A stretch of 64,000 bases of DNA, from NCBI RefSeq assembly GCF_003987555.1, contig NZ_NGJW01000001.1, positions 186,001-250,000 of the forward strand. The letters run 5' to 3'. Origin of the DNA: Vagococcus lutrae (GTDB taxonomy: Bacteria; Bacillota; Bacilli; Lactobacillales; Vagococcaceae). Every line of letters begins with the position of its first letter. Position 1 is the stretch's first letter. Both the position numbers and the translations under genes were made by a program. Of the stretch, positions 7,973 through 16,999 are shown piece by piece. Under the pieces are notes generated by a model. The model was not told where the DNA came from, ran no database searches, and was given only the letters and a program-made list of their open reading frames with translations.

Positions 7973-8746
7973 TTATAAAAATACCTTGACGACTAAAATT
8001 ATAATTATGCTATATAAAAGCAATAACCATATCATATTATTTTTATTGTTGACTGTATTTAAGTTCGCATACTTTATTGGTACAGTTTCCAAAAAAAGTT
8101 TCTTATCATTAACATCTCTAGCTATTTTTTTATTCTTTTTTACATCTATCAAATTAGCTTCAACAATCATTCTTTTATCAGTGTAAGTTGGTTTATCACA
8201 TGTAATCATTGTTAGCTTAGGTGATTCTGACGTCTCCAAAACAGAAACTTTTGTTTCATCCGTAATATAAACATCACTGACACTATATTGATATTCACCT
8301 TCTGCCTTTTCTAATATCAATTTATCGCCTATTTTAAGTTTGCCAATATCTCCCAATAACAAACCACTATCCGATAAATGATGTCCTAAAATAACGACAT
8401 TATCTTTTAATGGATTTCTTTTTGGATACATATTGACTACACCAGTAAAAAAAGAGCTGTCAGTTGTATCATTCGATATTATTAAATTTTTTTTTAATGA
8501 TGGTATCTTTAAAATAGATTCATATGTCACTGTTGTATCCATCTTCATTATTTGTTTCAAAGTTGGTGGTTGGATTTTAGATAATTTTTCAGAGCGATCA
8601 AGATCATCTGAGCCCGAATCAAAGACAAACTCGACTTGATTTGTCTTTTCTACCAATAAACTCATTTTAAAAAAAGGATAAAATAACACACTTATACCAA
8701 TCAACATTAAAATAAGAACAATATAATCACTCTGCTTTTTTCTCAT
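7973..8746 (-). CDS. Sortase family transpeptidase in WxL operon
   Basis: 257 residues. There is an N-terminal membrane segment (about 8-28), a sortase domain, and a second membrane segment at the very C-terminus (about 238-257). The catalytic triad is visible: His122 in LGHHLS, Cys183 in TMITC and Arg192 in KRMIV. Two flanking membrane segments are typical of class C sortases, while the TxITCD motif is class A-like, so the class is uncertain. It should cleave an LPxTG-like signal on exported proteins and join them to the wall or to another protein. The gene overlaps the DUF916 gene by 20 nt and follows the small protein with the IPKLGD signal, its probable substrate. The ribosome site AAGGAA supports the start. 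Confidence 0.88.
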   Translation of the reverse strand: MRKKQSDYIVLILMLIGISVLFYPFFKMSLLVEKTNQVEFVFDSGSDDLDRSEKLSKIQPPTLKQIMKMDTTVTYESILKIPSLKKNLIISNDTTDSSFFTGVVNMYPKRNPLKDNVVILGHHLSDSGLLLGDIGKLKIGDKLILEKAEGEYQYSVSDVYITDETKVSVLETSESPKLTMITCDKPTYTDKRMIVEANLIDVKKNKKIARDVNDKKLFLETVPIKYANLNTVNNKNNMIWLLLLYSIIIILVVKVFL

Positions 8747-9815
8747 TCTTATTCCTTCTACTGAAATAAAGGCTAATAATTAAAGCAAGAATAATGATTA
8801 TTAAACCGCCTATGATGTACCAATTTGTATAGTCTTGTTTAAGGGTAACATCTTTTTTGTTTAATTCTCGTGCTTTCTCCTTTGAGATAGAGAATTTTTC
8901 AGAATAAGTCCATTTGTCCTGATACTTAACAGGATTGCCTTCTTCATCTTTACCATACTCGTGCTCACCATCATTATTCTTGTTTGCATATACTGTTATA
9001 TCTGCCACATAGTTTCCTGCTTCAAGTTTTTTACCTTCCTTAATCACAGGATAGTTAAATGTTGTATTGGGAGCAATCTGCATATTTTGTTTTTCTTCTT
9101 GCATGAAAGGCTCTTTTTTTCCATCCTTTTTAATTTTAGTAGCAATGACAACATTATTTATATAGGTTGGTTTCGGGTTTTGAAATCTTGTTACTATGGC
9201 ATTTCTAGCATTTATCTGATCTGGATATACTTTGTTCAAATTTAATTCAGGTTCAACTTCTTGATTGTTATCGGAATGCATTATGATTGCAATAACATAT
9301 GCATACTCATTCTTAATAGCTAGGCCATTTCCTTCTTCTTTTTCTTCTTCTTTTTCTTTTTCTTCTTTTAACGTAATACCCCCAGCTATAATCCCTTCAA
9401 ATGTCTCTTTTGGTGGTATCACCTTTAACTTCAAATCATAAAAACTTTTCTTAGGAATTACTACTTGTTCTTCTGTTTCAACCAAATCTGCTAAATCATA
9501 ACGTAACGTATCGTCTTTTTTTATATCATTAGGAGAGTATTCCACTACCCCATTACTGTTCGTTGTAGACGATGAAATACTTGTATTAACTTTAATATCT
9601 TTGTCAGAGTCATTAAATAACTTAACCACAAGTTCTTGTTCTTTCTCCGGCTCTACCTTTATATCAAAATAAGACTGTTCTTTATCTACTTGTGTATCCG
9701 GCTGTATCGGCTGAGCCGAAAAATTATATGTATCAGCCAGACTGGTTGTCATTCCAAGCCAGTTGAACAACATTACAAATAAAATTAGTAATTTTATTCT
9801 ATTTTTTTTAGACAT
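8727..9815 (-). CDS. DUF916/DUF3324 WxL-interacting surface protein
   Basis: 362 residues: signal peptide (about 1-28), DUF916 domain (about 35-165), DUF3324 domain (about 175-310), one membrane segment (about 333-353) and a short basic cytoplasmic tail. This family is the standard partner of WxL proteins and is thought to bind peptidoglycan and the WxL domain. A Lys/Glu-rich stretch (EEKEKEEEKEEG, about 153-164) sits between the two domains. The start overlaps the upstream small gene by 8 nt, indicating coupled translation. Confidence 0.93.
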   Translation of the reverse strand: MSKKNRIKLLILFVMLFNWLGMTTSLADTYNFSAQPIQPDTQVDKEQSYFDIKVEPEKEQELVVKLFNDSDKDIKVNTSISSSTTNSNGVVEYSPNDIKKDDTLRYDLADLVETEEQVVIPKKSFYDLKLKVIPPKETFEGIIAGGITLKEEKEKEEEKEEGNGLAIKNEYAYVIAIIMHSDNNQEVEPELNLNKVYPDQINARNAIVTRFQNPKPTYINNVVIATKIKKDGKKEPFMQEEKQNMQIAPNTTFNYPVIKEGKKLEAGNYVADITVYANKNNDGEHEYGKDEEGNPVKYQDKWTYSEKFSISKEKARELNKKDVTLKQDYTNWYIIGGLIIIILALIISLYFSRRNKNEKKAE

Positions 9816-10149
9816 TATAATTCACTCTTTCTACTTTTTTTATGTCTTGTTGTTTTAAATATAAAAAGACAATTATAGTAACAGATAACGCGTTATAAAG
9901 TAGAATATTATTATTATCTCCTAGTTTCGGGATCATAATTGCGCGCCCTTGACTTTCATCAGTTTGATAACCTGGGACTATATTCTGACTTTGGCTCTTG
10001 TCTTCATCGGAAATATGAATATTAGGATACTCTCCGTAGAAACCTACACCAGAATTTGATTGATAACTAGTACCAAAAACTGTTAGCGGAAGATTAAACA
10101 TCAAAAAAAATATAAATGTGTACATAATTCTTTTTTTTGTTTTTCTCAT
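9808..10149 (-). CDS. Small surface protein with IPKLGD sorting signal (CscD-like)
   Basis: 113 residues: signal peptide (about 1-27), a short exposed segment, then IPKLGD at 73-78 followed by a membrane segment (81-98) and a basic tail. This is the architecture of a sortase substrate, and small LPxTG proteins are a normal part of WxL operons. The motif is not canonical: Ile replaces Leu and Leu replaces Thr of LPxTG. Because the operon carries its own sortase, this is probably a dedicated enzyme-substrate pair. The gene lies between the lectin-like WxL gene and the DUF916 gene. Confidence 0.8.
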   Translation of the reverse strand: MRKTKKRIMYTFIFFLMFNLPLTVFGTSYQSNSGVGFYGEYPNIHISDEDKSQSQNIVPGYQTDESQGRAIMIPKLGDNNNILLYNALSVTIIVFLYLKQQDIKKVERVNYNV

Positions 10150-10180
10150 AGTACTCTCCTTTACCTTATTTTTAACACTG

Positions 10181-12748
10181 TTAAGGTGTATCTCTTAACT
10201 GCCACTGTAACTCTCCTTTATATGTACCTACTAGTTGTTTGTCGATTGGAACTTCGATACTAATACCTTTTTGGTCCTTTTCCCATGTATCATTCACTTT
10301 ATAATCGCCCTCATGTTTATATTGTTCAACGATTGTCTCATTTTTAGTAATAGGTTCTTTCCCTTTTAAATCATTCCAAACCATCTTACCCATCAAATTG
10401 TGCTTTGGTAGCAACTGATTAGTTAGAGGTTCTTTTTCTCTGACCGTCAATGTCCATTTGTCTGCATTTTCAGCTCGAAACTCTTCGACTACTAAGTCTC
10501 CTTTAGTCTGAGACCAGAAGTCCTTATGACCAGTCTTAATTTCATGTTTACCAAAATCTATTATTTCTGGTACTTTTTTTAATCTCAAGACATTCAAAGG
10601 TCCTTGTTTAAAATTTATTACAATTGTGTTATTTGCAGGTGTCTCGTCACGGTTAGGAGTTTGATAATAAAAATTATAGAAGTTTGTTTTATTTTGATCT
10701 ATTGTCGCTTTAGCTTTCAATCTTAAATTAGCTTTAAAGTTTAATTTAGAAGCTAAATTTCCTAGCCTAACTCTAAGAACGTCCCCATTATAATCTATTT
10801 GTTTTTCATCAACTTTTTCACCATTGATTTCAAGTGTTCCTTTTTGATAATCCAAATCTTCTAACTTTACTCTAATAGTATCGTTTTCAGTAAAATTATT
10901 ACCTTTAACTTCTATATAATCATTGATTACTACTTCTTCATCTTTTTTCAAATCAACTTCAAAAAGTTTATTATCGTCATTAAAATAAGAATAATGTGAA
11001 ATCGCTTCTGGATTTTGAGTTTTTACAAAAGAAATTTCTATATCATTAGAATCACTAACAACACCTTCATCCAAGTATATAAAACGATACTTGTTTGTTT
11101 CGTTCTCTTGAGCACTTTCTAAAACCTTTGCTTGAAAAGTTAAATCAGATTCCCATCCCATTCCAGATGCCATATCACCTAAAGTAATAGTTAGTCTCCT
11201 ATTGTTTTCATCAAAACCAATGTTTTCTTCCTTTACTTTTTTACCATTTATTTCAAGAGTTTCTCTTTGATATGATAGATCTTTCAAATCAATAACAACT
11301 TGTGCATCTTTAGTAAACTTGGAGTTGACTTTATCATCTAAAATCAAATGATCTTTGATATCTACAGTACTACCTTTGCTTGTAGTTATTTTTTCACTGT
11401 AACTGTTATCTGCATGATTTTTCAAAGAGGCAATGTGACTAACTGAGTTAGGTACTGTTCTCATGGCTATCGCATTTTCTGCCCACCCCTCTCCTGTTGA
11501 GCCTGTAAAACCCCAATAAACTTCGTACGAGCCTCCAAACATTTGATTGATCTTTGGATAACCAGGACTTGACTGATTCAAATCGTATTCAATTGTTTGA
11601 TTTCCATCACTAAATTGAAAATCAGCCCGTACTTTCAAGATTTGATTATTAGCATCCCAATCCACATCAAACTTATGCCAACGTCCATCAGATAAAGTTG
11701 AAGAACTACTCAACACTTTAGTATGTTTGTGACTAGGCTTCATCATGTCAAATTTATTAATATCCGCACGTGGACGAACAAAAGCGACATGCCCTCTTTT
11801 TCCATCATCTATATATTTGTCGGTCTCATCATATACAGGTTCTTTTCGATAGTCATTCTTAAATGTATCAAACTCAAAAGATAATGCATTACGGATAAAT
11901 TTATCACTAAATCTCGATCCATATGCTCCTATGCCAGATCCATCACTTCCAAGAGATTGAACACCATCCGGATCAGCATGAAGTGTAAAAGTTATACCAT
12001 CAGCAGCTTTCTCACCTCTATCTCCTAAGTAGATCCAAGACCTTAGTTTAAAATCTTTTCTTAAATTGACTTTATTCTTTGACCATATAGCTCCTAATTG
12101 TTTGTTAGTAGCAGTTATTTGTAGCACATTTTTATCACTTAATACTTTAGGGCCACTCCCTACAGGGTCAGCAAAGACTTTGCCTAATGGCAGCAATTCA
12201 TTTAGATTAACTGGAGGAAGTGGGACAGTTCTAGATTGTATTACTTCTCTCTGACTTTCTTCTGCTTTACTTTGCTCTATCTGGATATCTCCTGATTGGT
12301 TTTCACTTGATTTCAAATCTTCCGAGCCATTATTATCGCTATCTAATAAAAGATCAAACGTAATAGATTCGTCGACTCTCATACCGTCTATTTCACTAAG
12401 TGTTAACAGCTGATTATATTGATTTTTTAAGATGATTTCTTCCGACATACCTTTTTGAAAAAAATCTTCTATTTCTTTTTTCTTAATCTCTTCCCCTTTC
12501 ACTTTCGTTAAAATAATTTCTTTTTGTTCTTTTAACTTTTGTTTTGCCATTTCACTTGGAATGAATCGAATATCATAGTTTATTTCACTTTTTGTTTCTA
12601 GTGTATTATTTGTTTTTTCCGAACTAGAATTTTCAACTGTTTCAACAATTGCTTGTTTTTCGTTTATCTCGGGAGAAGCTCCCACTAACACCGGCATCAT
12701 TAACGGCAGTCCAAAAGTCACTACAAAAGACGCCAAAATTTCTTTCAC
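10181..12748 (-). CDS. Large WxL protein with L-type lectin-like domain
   Basis: 855 residues, the first gene of the operon. Order of parts: signal peptide (about 1-25); a charged, low-complexity region (about 30-190); a legume-lectin-like domain (about 190-425, with GEKAADGITFTLHADP and LSFEFDTF, typical of bacterial L-type lectins); two related repeats of about 135 residues (about 430-700), each with a YQ-TLEING-K core; and a C-terminal WxL domain with KWTLTV and the final LQWQLRDTP. It should be secreted and wall-bound, with the lectin domain perhaps recognising host or bacterial glycans. The ribosome site AAGGAGG supports the start. Confidence 0.9.
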   Translation of the reverse strand: MKEILASFVVTFGLPLMMPVLVGASPEINEKQAIVETVENSSSEKTNNTLETKSEINYDIRFIPSEMAKQKLKEQKEIILTKVKGEEIKKKEIEDFFQKGMSEEIILKNQYNQLLTLSEIDGMRVDESITFDLLLDSDNNGSEDLKSSENQSGDIQIEQSKAEESQREVIQSRTVPLPPVNLNELLPLGKVFADPVGSGPKVLSDKNVLQITATNKQLGAIWSKNKVNLRKDFKLRSWIYLGDRGEKAADGITFTLHADPDGVQSLGSDGSGIGAYGSRFSDKFIRNALSFEFDTFKNDYRKEPVYDETDKYIDDGKRGHVAFVRPRADINKFDMMKPSHKHTKVLSSSSTLSDGRWHKFDVDWDANNQILKVRADFQFSDGNQTIEYDLNQSSPGYPKINQMFGGSYEVYWGFTGSTGEGWAENAIAMRTVPNSVSHIASLKNHADNSYSEKITTSKGSTVDIKDHLILDDKVNSKFTKDAQVVIDLKDLSYQRETLEINGKKVKEENIGFDENNRRLTITLGDMASGMGWESDLTFQAKVLESAQENETNKYRFIYLDEGVVSDSNDIEISFVKTQNPEAISHYSYFNDDNKLFEVDLKKDEEVVINDYIEVKGNNFTENDTIRVKLEDLDYQKGTLEINGEKVDEKQIDYNGDVLRVRLGNLASKLNFKANLRLKAKATIDQNKTNFYNFYYQTPNRDETPANNTIVINFKQGPLNVLRLKKVPEIIDFGKHEIKTGHKDFWSQTKGDLVVEEFRAENADKWTLTVREKEPLTNQLLPKHNLMGKMVWNDLKGKEPITKNETIVEQYKHEGDYKVNDTWEKDQKGISIEVPIDKQLVGTYKGELQWQLRDTP

Positions 12749-13070
12749 ATGAATACCTCCTTTTTAATAACGAGCGTTTTTAAAACCTTGTTTTATTTAA
12801 AGTATCACATACCAGTTCATAAAACAATGGTTTTGTTTTATATTAAAATACGCATTTTTATGTTATACGTTTTGAAAAATACTTAACAACCGTTCAATTA
12901 ACCGCCAAAACAAACATTTAAAAAACAAGATAAACCTCTATTTAATAACGTTTTTAAATCTTTTAAAAAACATATGATAAATCACCATTTTATTTCATTA
13001 CATAATATAAAATGTTATTTTAACTACTTTTATATTAAGAAACTCATGATGAGAATATGTGAAAACAAAT
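12749..13070. other. AT-rich spacer upstream of first WxL operon
   Basis: About 320 nt without a gene between the mprF terminator and the WxL operon. It is very AT-rich. A perfect 9-bp inverted repeat (ATAAAACAA at 12819-12827, TTGTTTTAT at 12833-12841) lies about 70-95 nt upstream of the WxL start codon, a plausible operator position. Several other short A/T dyads (for example around ATACGTTTT) are present. I see no convincing -35/-10 pair and no ORF of note. Confidence 0.5.
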
Positions 13071-13121
13071 AAAAAAGTATGCGTGTTACTGTCTTTTCTA
13101 ACAGTCACTCACATACTTTTT
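13071..13121 (-). terminator. Terminator after mprF
   Basis: An interrupted stem (AAAAGTATG with CATACTTTT outside, TGACTGT with ACAGTAA-type pairing inside) ends in a T-rich tract on the minus strand. It lies immediately after the mprF stop codon. Confidence 0.8.
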
Positions 13122-13125
13122 ATAT

Positions 13126-15666
13126 TTAACGATGTCCGTATTTCTCGACTGAAGCATTGTCCACTTTCAAAATACTCAACATGACATAGGCAATCCAACT
13201 ATCTCGTGAATACAGCGTATATTTTGGCTGCCAATCTGTCGCATATTTACTCTTATAGTCACGTAATCCTTGAAACGAATAAAATCGACTGCCAAAATGA
13301 TACACGAGATACGCGATCCTTTCTTGGATAAAACTTTTACGGGAGGTTCCCACATTGGCTAGAGGAGCCATTCCCATATTAAATTCTCGAAATCCTGCTT
13401 CTTTCATCTGTTGAAAAAGATTCATAAATAAATAATCCATTGTCCCACTTGGCGCTAACACAGGGTCATGACGCATTAAATCAATACTAATACGTGCATT
13501 ATTATAAGCAGGCATCATAGAGGCAAAAGCAATCAACTGTCCGTCCGTATTGCGAATGGTCGCAATCGGCGCTTGCTGTAAATAGTCGTCTGAAAAGAAC
13601 CCCAGTGAAAAACCTTTTTCTTTCCGCCCGTCTAGCCACGCATCTGACACACGTTGACACTCCTCGATAAAACTACCGTCAAACGGTGGCGGTGTTAATT
13701 CAAACTGATAGCCTTCCTTTGTTAAGCGATTCATCACCGCACGACGGTTTTTCATCTTTTTTCCCGTTAACGTAAAGGCTTCTAATGAGACATGCGCTTC
13801 TTCGCCCATTTTAATGAAATCGTAGCCATACTCATGCAAGTATAAAACGATTGACTCAGTGATTTCATAAAAAACAGGTAAATATCCCCATTCATCCGCT
13901 TGTTCAATAAAAGCAGATAGCGCTTCTGGAAAGTCTTCTTCATTACCTGACGGGTCGCCCATGACGATTAATTTATTATTTGATGCTTGAAACTGGATAA
14001 AAACAGTCGGTTCCTCTTGTGGATAACAAAACAGACGTTTATCACCTAGAAACACTAAATGACTCGTTTCATTTCCACCATACGTTTCCAAAATCGTATG
14101 GACTTTCTCGTTGTCAAAGGCCTCGCCTATTACATGTTGGTCCCCTTGTAAGTAACGAATCATCGACACAATCAAAAAGAACACAATCAGAGTCAACAAG
14201 AAGCCCATTAACCACACTTTTTCAGATGGGAAAAACAAAAAGGTGTGAAATGGTGCGTGATGGGTAACTTTCGGCAAATTGTAGACGCCGATTCCAATAT
14301 AAAAGAACATGAGCAGTCCCATGATAGCACTATCGACCGTGACCATCTCCCATGCATAGACAAACTGGCGACGGACAAATTCTGACTGAATCGTTACCGT
14401 TAATATAAGCAATATCGCGAGTAAAATTAGCATAAACCAACCCAAGTCTACAAGTAGTGCGTAAATCCACGTTGTCGCAATCAGTAATAATGTTGGAATA
14501 TAGGCTTTTTTCACACGCGCGGCAACGCCCCGTCCCATAATAATCAGCAAATAGCCTAATGCAATACTTGGCAGTTGATTTAAAATATGAAAGCGTTGCG
14601 GTAAAAAGTGATGTAACCATTTGACCGACGCAAACGCCTCTGGCACTGTGGCAGCAAGAACCATTAAAATACCTGCTAAGTATAAAGTGACCACGACCAT
14701 TTTATGCAAAGTTTGATTTAATAGCTGACGTGGTATTCCGTCATACTGCTCGTTTAAGGTATGTCCCCATGTTTTTACAAAGAGTCCCAGTCCTACTAAG
14801 AAAGGCAGTATATAATAAAACAGGCGATATAATAATAACCAAGCAACGACACTTTCTTTTGGAATACCGAGTGACGTTAAACCAAAAATCATCATCACGT
14901 CAAAACTTCCCAAAGCTCCGGGAATCATGGAAACCATCCCTAAAACTGTCGCCGCTACAAATAGTGGGATGACTTCTCCGAGATGAAATGAGATACCCAT
15001 TAACCAACCGATACTAATAAAGGTTAATTGGACACCCGTCCATTCTAAAAATGAAATACCCACTAGTTCCAATCGAGTTTGCACTGATAAGCCACCTAGC
15101 AATCCCGACTTCTTAAACTGGGTAATGATTAAGACTAGCGGAAAATACAAGCCACCCCCGATTAACCAAATCCAATATTGAGCGACATATTCATTAAATG
15201 GCCCTATCCAGAGTGAGATAAAACTTAAAAAGCTATATATCGAAAGGCCGGACATTAAGAATAAAAAGATATGCGAAAGCGCACGTAATACTTCCTTACG
15301 ATCATGTCCGGCTCCTTTTCCATAAAGACTGGAGCGCAAGCCAATACTCACTACACCACCAAACCCCGCCACATTATTAATCGTATTAATCATCCAGCTA
15401 TTTTCAAGCAGATAGCGTTTGTTTCGCTGGTCGTTTAACAACTTCATCAAGATGACGTCATAACCTAACATTGGTGTGACAGAGACAAATCCTACGACCC
15501 CCATTAAGACAATCTTCCAAACCGCAATATCGCGAAAAATAAGTTTTAATTGAGAGATAGAGAGTGTTTTTCCAATCGATAACAATTCAAACGTTACAAT
15601 AACCATTACCGATATAACAAATAGACGTTTTAACATTGGTTGTTTTTTCTTAAGCCATTCTAGCAT
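13126..15666 (-). CDS. mprF: Phosphatidylglycerol lysyltransferase MprF
   Basis: 846 residues, the normal size of bifunctional MprF. The N-terminal two thirds (about 1-510) holds 13-14 membrane segments of the UPF0104 flippase domain. The C-terminal part (about 535-840) is the DUF2156 synthase domain that transfers lysine from Lys-tRNA to phosphatidylglycerol at the inner face. Conserved pieces include FGGVVSIGLRSSLYG in the flippase and FREFNMGMAPLANVG with FYSFQGLRDYKSKY in the synthase. The modified lipid lowers surface negative charge and gives resistance to cationic peptides. It is a single-gene unit between two strong terminators. Confidence 0.95.
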   Translation of the reverse strand: MLEWLKKKQPMLKRLFVISVMVIVTFELLSIGKTLSISQLKLIFRDIAVWKIVLMGVVGFVSVTPMLGYDVILMKLLNDQRNKRYLLENSWMINTINNVAGFGGVVSIGLRSSLYGKGAGHDRKEVLRALSHIFLFLMSGLSIYSFLSFISLWIGPFNEYVAQYWIWLIGGGLYFPLVLIITQFKKSGLLGGLSVQTRLELVGISFLEWTGVQLTFISIGWLMGISFHLGEVIPLFVAATVLGMVSMIPGALGSFDVMMIFGLTSLGIPKESVVAWLLLYRLFYYILPFLVGLGLFVKTWGHTLNEQYDGIPRQLLNQTLHKMVVVTLYLAGILMVLAATVPEAFASVKWLHHFLPQRFHILNQLPSIALGYLLIIMGRGVAARVKKAYIPTLLLIATTWIYALLVDLGWFMLILLAILLILTVTIQSEFVRRQFVYAWEMVTVDSAIMGLLMFFYIGIGVYNLPKVTHHAPFHTFLFFPSEKVWLMGFLLTLIVFFLIVSMIRYLQGDQHVIGEAFDNEKVHTILETYGGNETSHLVFLGDKRLFCYPQEEPTVFIQFQASNNKLIVMGDPSGNEEDFPEALSAFIEQADEWGYLPVFYEITESIVLYLHEYGYDFIKMGEEAHVSLEAFTLTGKKMKNRRAVMNRLTKEGYQFELTPPPFDGSFIEECQRVSDAWLDGRKEKGFSLGFFSDDYLQQAPIATIRNTDGQLIAFASMMPAYNNARISIDLMRHDPVLAPSGTMDYLFMNLFQQMKEAGFREFNMGMAPLANVGTSRKSFIQERIAYLVYHFGSRFYSFQGLRDYKSKYATDWQPKYTLYSRDSWIAYVMLSILKVDNASVEKYGHR

Positions 15667-15748
15667 ACCTAGTCCTCCTTTACCTGACTATTTCTTCGAC
15701 TTCCCTTTCATTATAGACTACTTTTCTTCTTTTCTACCAAAAAAATAA

Positions 15749-15794
15749 CAGTCCGACAAAAAATCCATCTTAAGACTGATTTTTTATCGGACTG
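15749..15794 (-). terminator. Terminator after mutY
   Basis: A long stem, CAGTCCGA (15749-15756) with TCGGACTG (15787-15794) continued by AAAAAATC with GATTTTTT, lies just beyond the mutY stop and before the mprF promoter region. Confidence 0.85.
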
Positions 15795-15798
15795 CTGA

Positions 15799-16998
15799 CT
15801 AATCTTCAATATATTTTTGTTTTTGTAATATCTCGACTATTTTTTGCTGTGGTTTTGGAAAAGGTAAGGCCGACCAAGCAGTCGGATAGTACCAGCCCGT
15901 CTGCTCATCGCTCACTTCCGCTTGATAGCCATAAGCAATCAGCACGTGCCATTTTTGATGACTAAAAACATGTTGAATTTCTCCTACAGCTTCCTTTTGC
16001 CAAATCACATCCGCCACCTCTTCTGCCAAATGTTCAACTAAAGACGGCTCATCTTCAGCGACAAGCTCTAAAATCTGTTCACCCGCATCACGCGTCTGGG
16101 CATCTTCCCATTGCTGTTTAAAACGCGTGTAGCTTTTCTTATCTAGCTTCACTAAGGGAAACGTCCAAAAGTTTGCTAACAATCCCGTCGTCGGACGTTG
16201 CTCTAAATACCAGCGACCTTCAGCATCTTGCATGGCCAATGCGAGATAATAATGAGGTGTTACTTTCGTCTTCTTACTTTTGACTGGGTACTTCTCTCTC
16301 TCATCCATTTGATACGCTAAGCAGTAGGCAGCCAATGGACACGCTTCACATTTTGGTGAGGTGGGTGTACAAATCGTCGCACCTAAATCCATAATAGCTT
16401 GGTTAAACTCACTCGGATGTTGCGGCGAAATCGTATGTCGTACGACTCCTTCAAAGATGAATCGTGTCGACGGCTTGGCAATATCTTCCTTGATACCAAA
16501 CAGACGACTAAAAACCCGCATGACATTTCCGTCTACAGCTGGTTCCGGCTGATTAAACGCAATACTGGCAATCGCTCCGGCTGTATACGGCCCAATCCCT
16601 TTTAACACTAATAGCGACTTCAAATCACTAGGCATCTCTCCGTCGTACTCTTCCATAATTGTTTGAGCGGCGAACTGCATATTACGTACGCGTGAATAAT
16701 AACCTAATCCCTCCCACGCTTTTAACAACTGATCTTCTGGCGCAGCAGCCAAATCGGCAATCGTTGGAAACCACGCCATAAATCGCTCGAAATACGGAAT
16801 GACTGTGGCGACTTGCGTTTGTTGTAACATGATTTCTGACACCCATATCCGGTACGGATCTTGTGATTCACGCCACGGTAAGTGCCGCTTTTCTTCGTCA
16901 TACCACGCTAAAAAATCTTGCTGAAAAGCAGCGACTTTCTCTTTCGGCCAGTCCGCTACGTAACTAGCAATACGCTGCGCTCGTGCTTCTTTTACCAT
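15799..16998 (-). CDS. mutY: A/G-specific adenine DNA glycosylase MutY
   Basis: 399 residues, slightly longer than the typical 350-370. MutY removes adenine mispaired with 8-oxoguanine. Visible parts: LPWRESQDPYRIWVSEIMLQ with the catalytic Glu region (about 40-60), the helix-hairpin-helix LKGIGPYTAGAIA with downstream VDGNVMRV carrying the catalytic Asp (about 130-160), the 4Fe-4S cluster cysteines spaced C-x6-C-x2-C-x5-C (about 213-229), and a C-terminal NUDIX-like 8-oxoG recognition domain (about 250-390). The start lies 2 nt after the recX stop, so the two DNA-repair genes form one operon. Confidence 0.96.
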   Translation of the reverse strand: MVKEARAQRIASYVADWPKEKVAAFQQDFLAWYDEEKRHLPWRESQDPYRIWVSEIMLQQTQVATVIPYFERFMAWFPTIADLAAAPEDQLLKAWEGLGYYSRVRNMQFAAQTIMEEYDGEMPSDLKSLLVLKGIGPYTAGAIASIAFNQPEPAVDGNVMRVFSRLFGIKEDIAKPSTRFIFEGVVRHTISPQHPSEFNQAIMDLGATICTPTSPKCEACPLAAYCLAYQMDEREKYPVKSKKTKVTPHYYLALAMQDAEGRWYLEQRPTTGLLANFWTFPLVKLDKKSYTRFKQQWEDAQTRDAGEQILELVAEDEPSLVEHLAEEVADVIWQKEAVGEIQHVFSHQKWHVLIAYGYQAEVSDEQTGWYYPTAWSALPFPKPQQKIVEILQKQKYIED

Positions 16999-16999
16999 T

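Noticed and set aside
14330-14620. Longer secondary open frames lying over or within mprF, mutY, galU, map and other genes
   Set aside because: They overlap strongly conserved genes, lack ribosome sites and have low-complexity or shadow-like composition.
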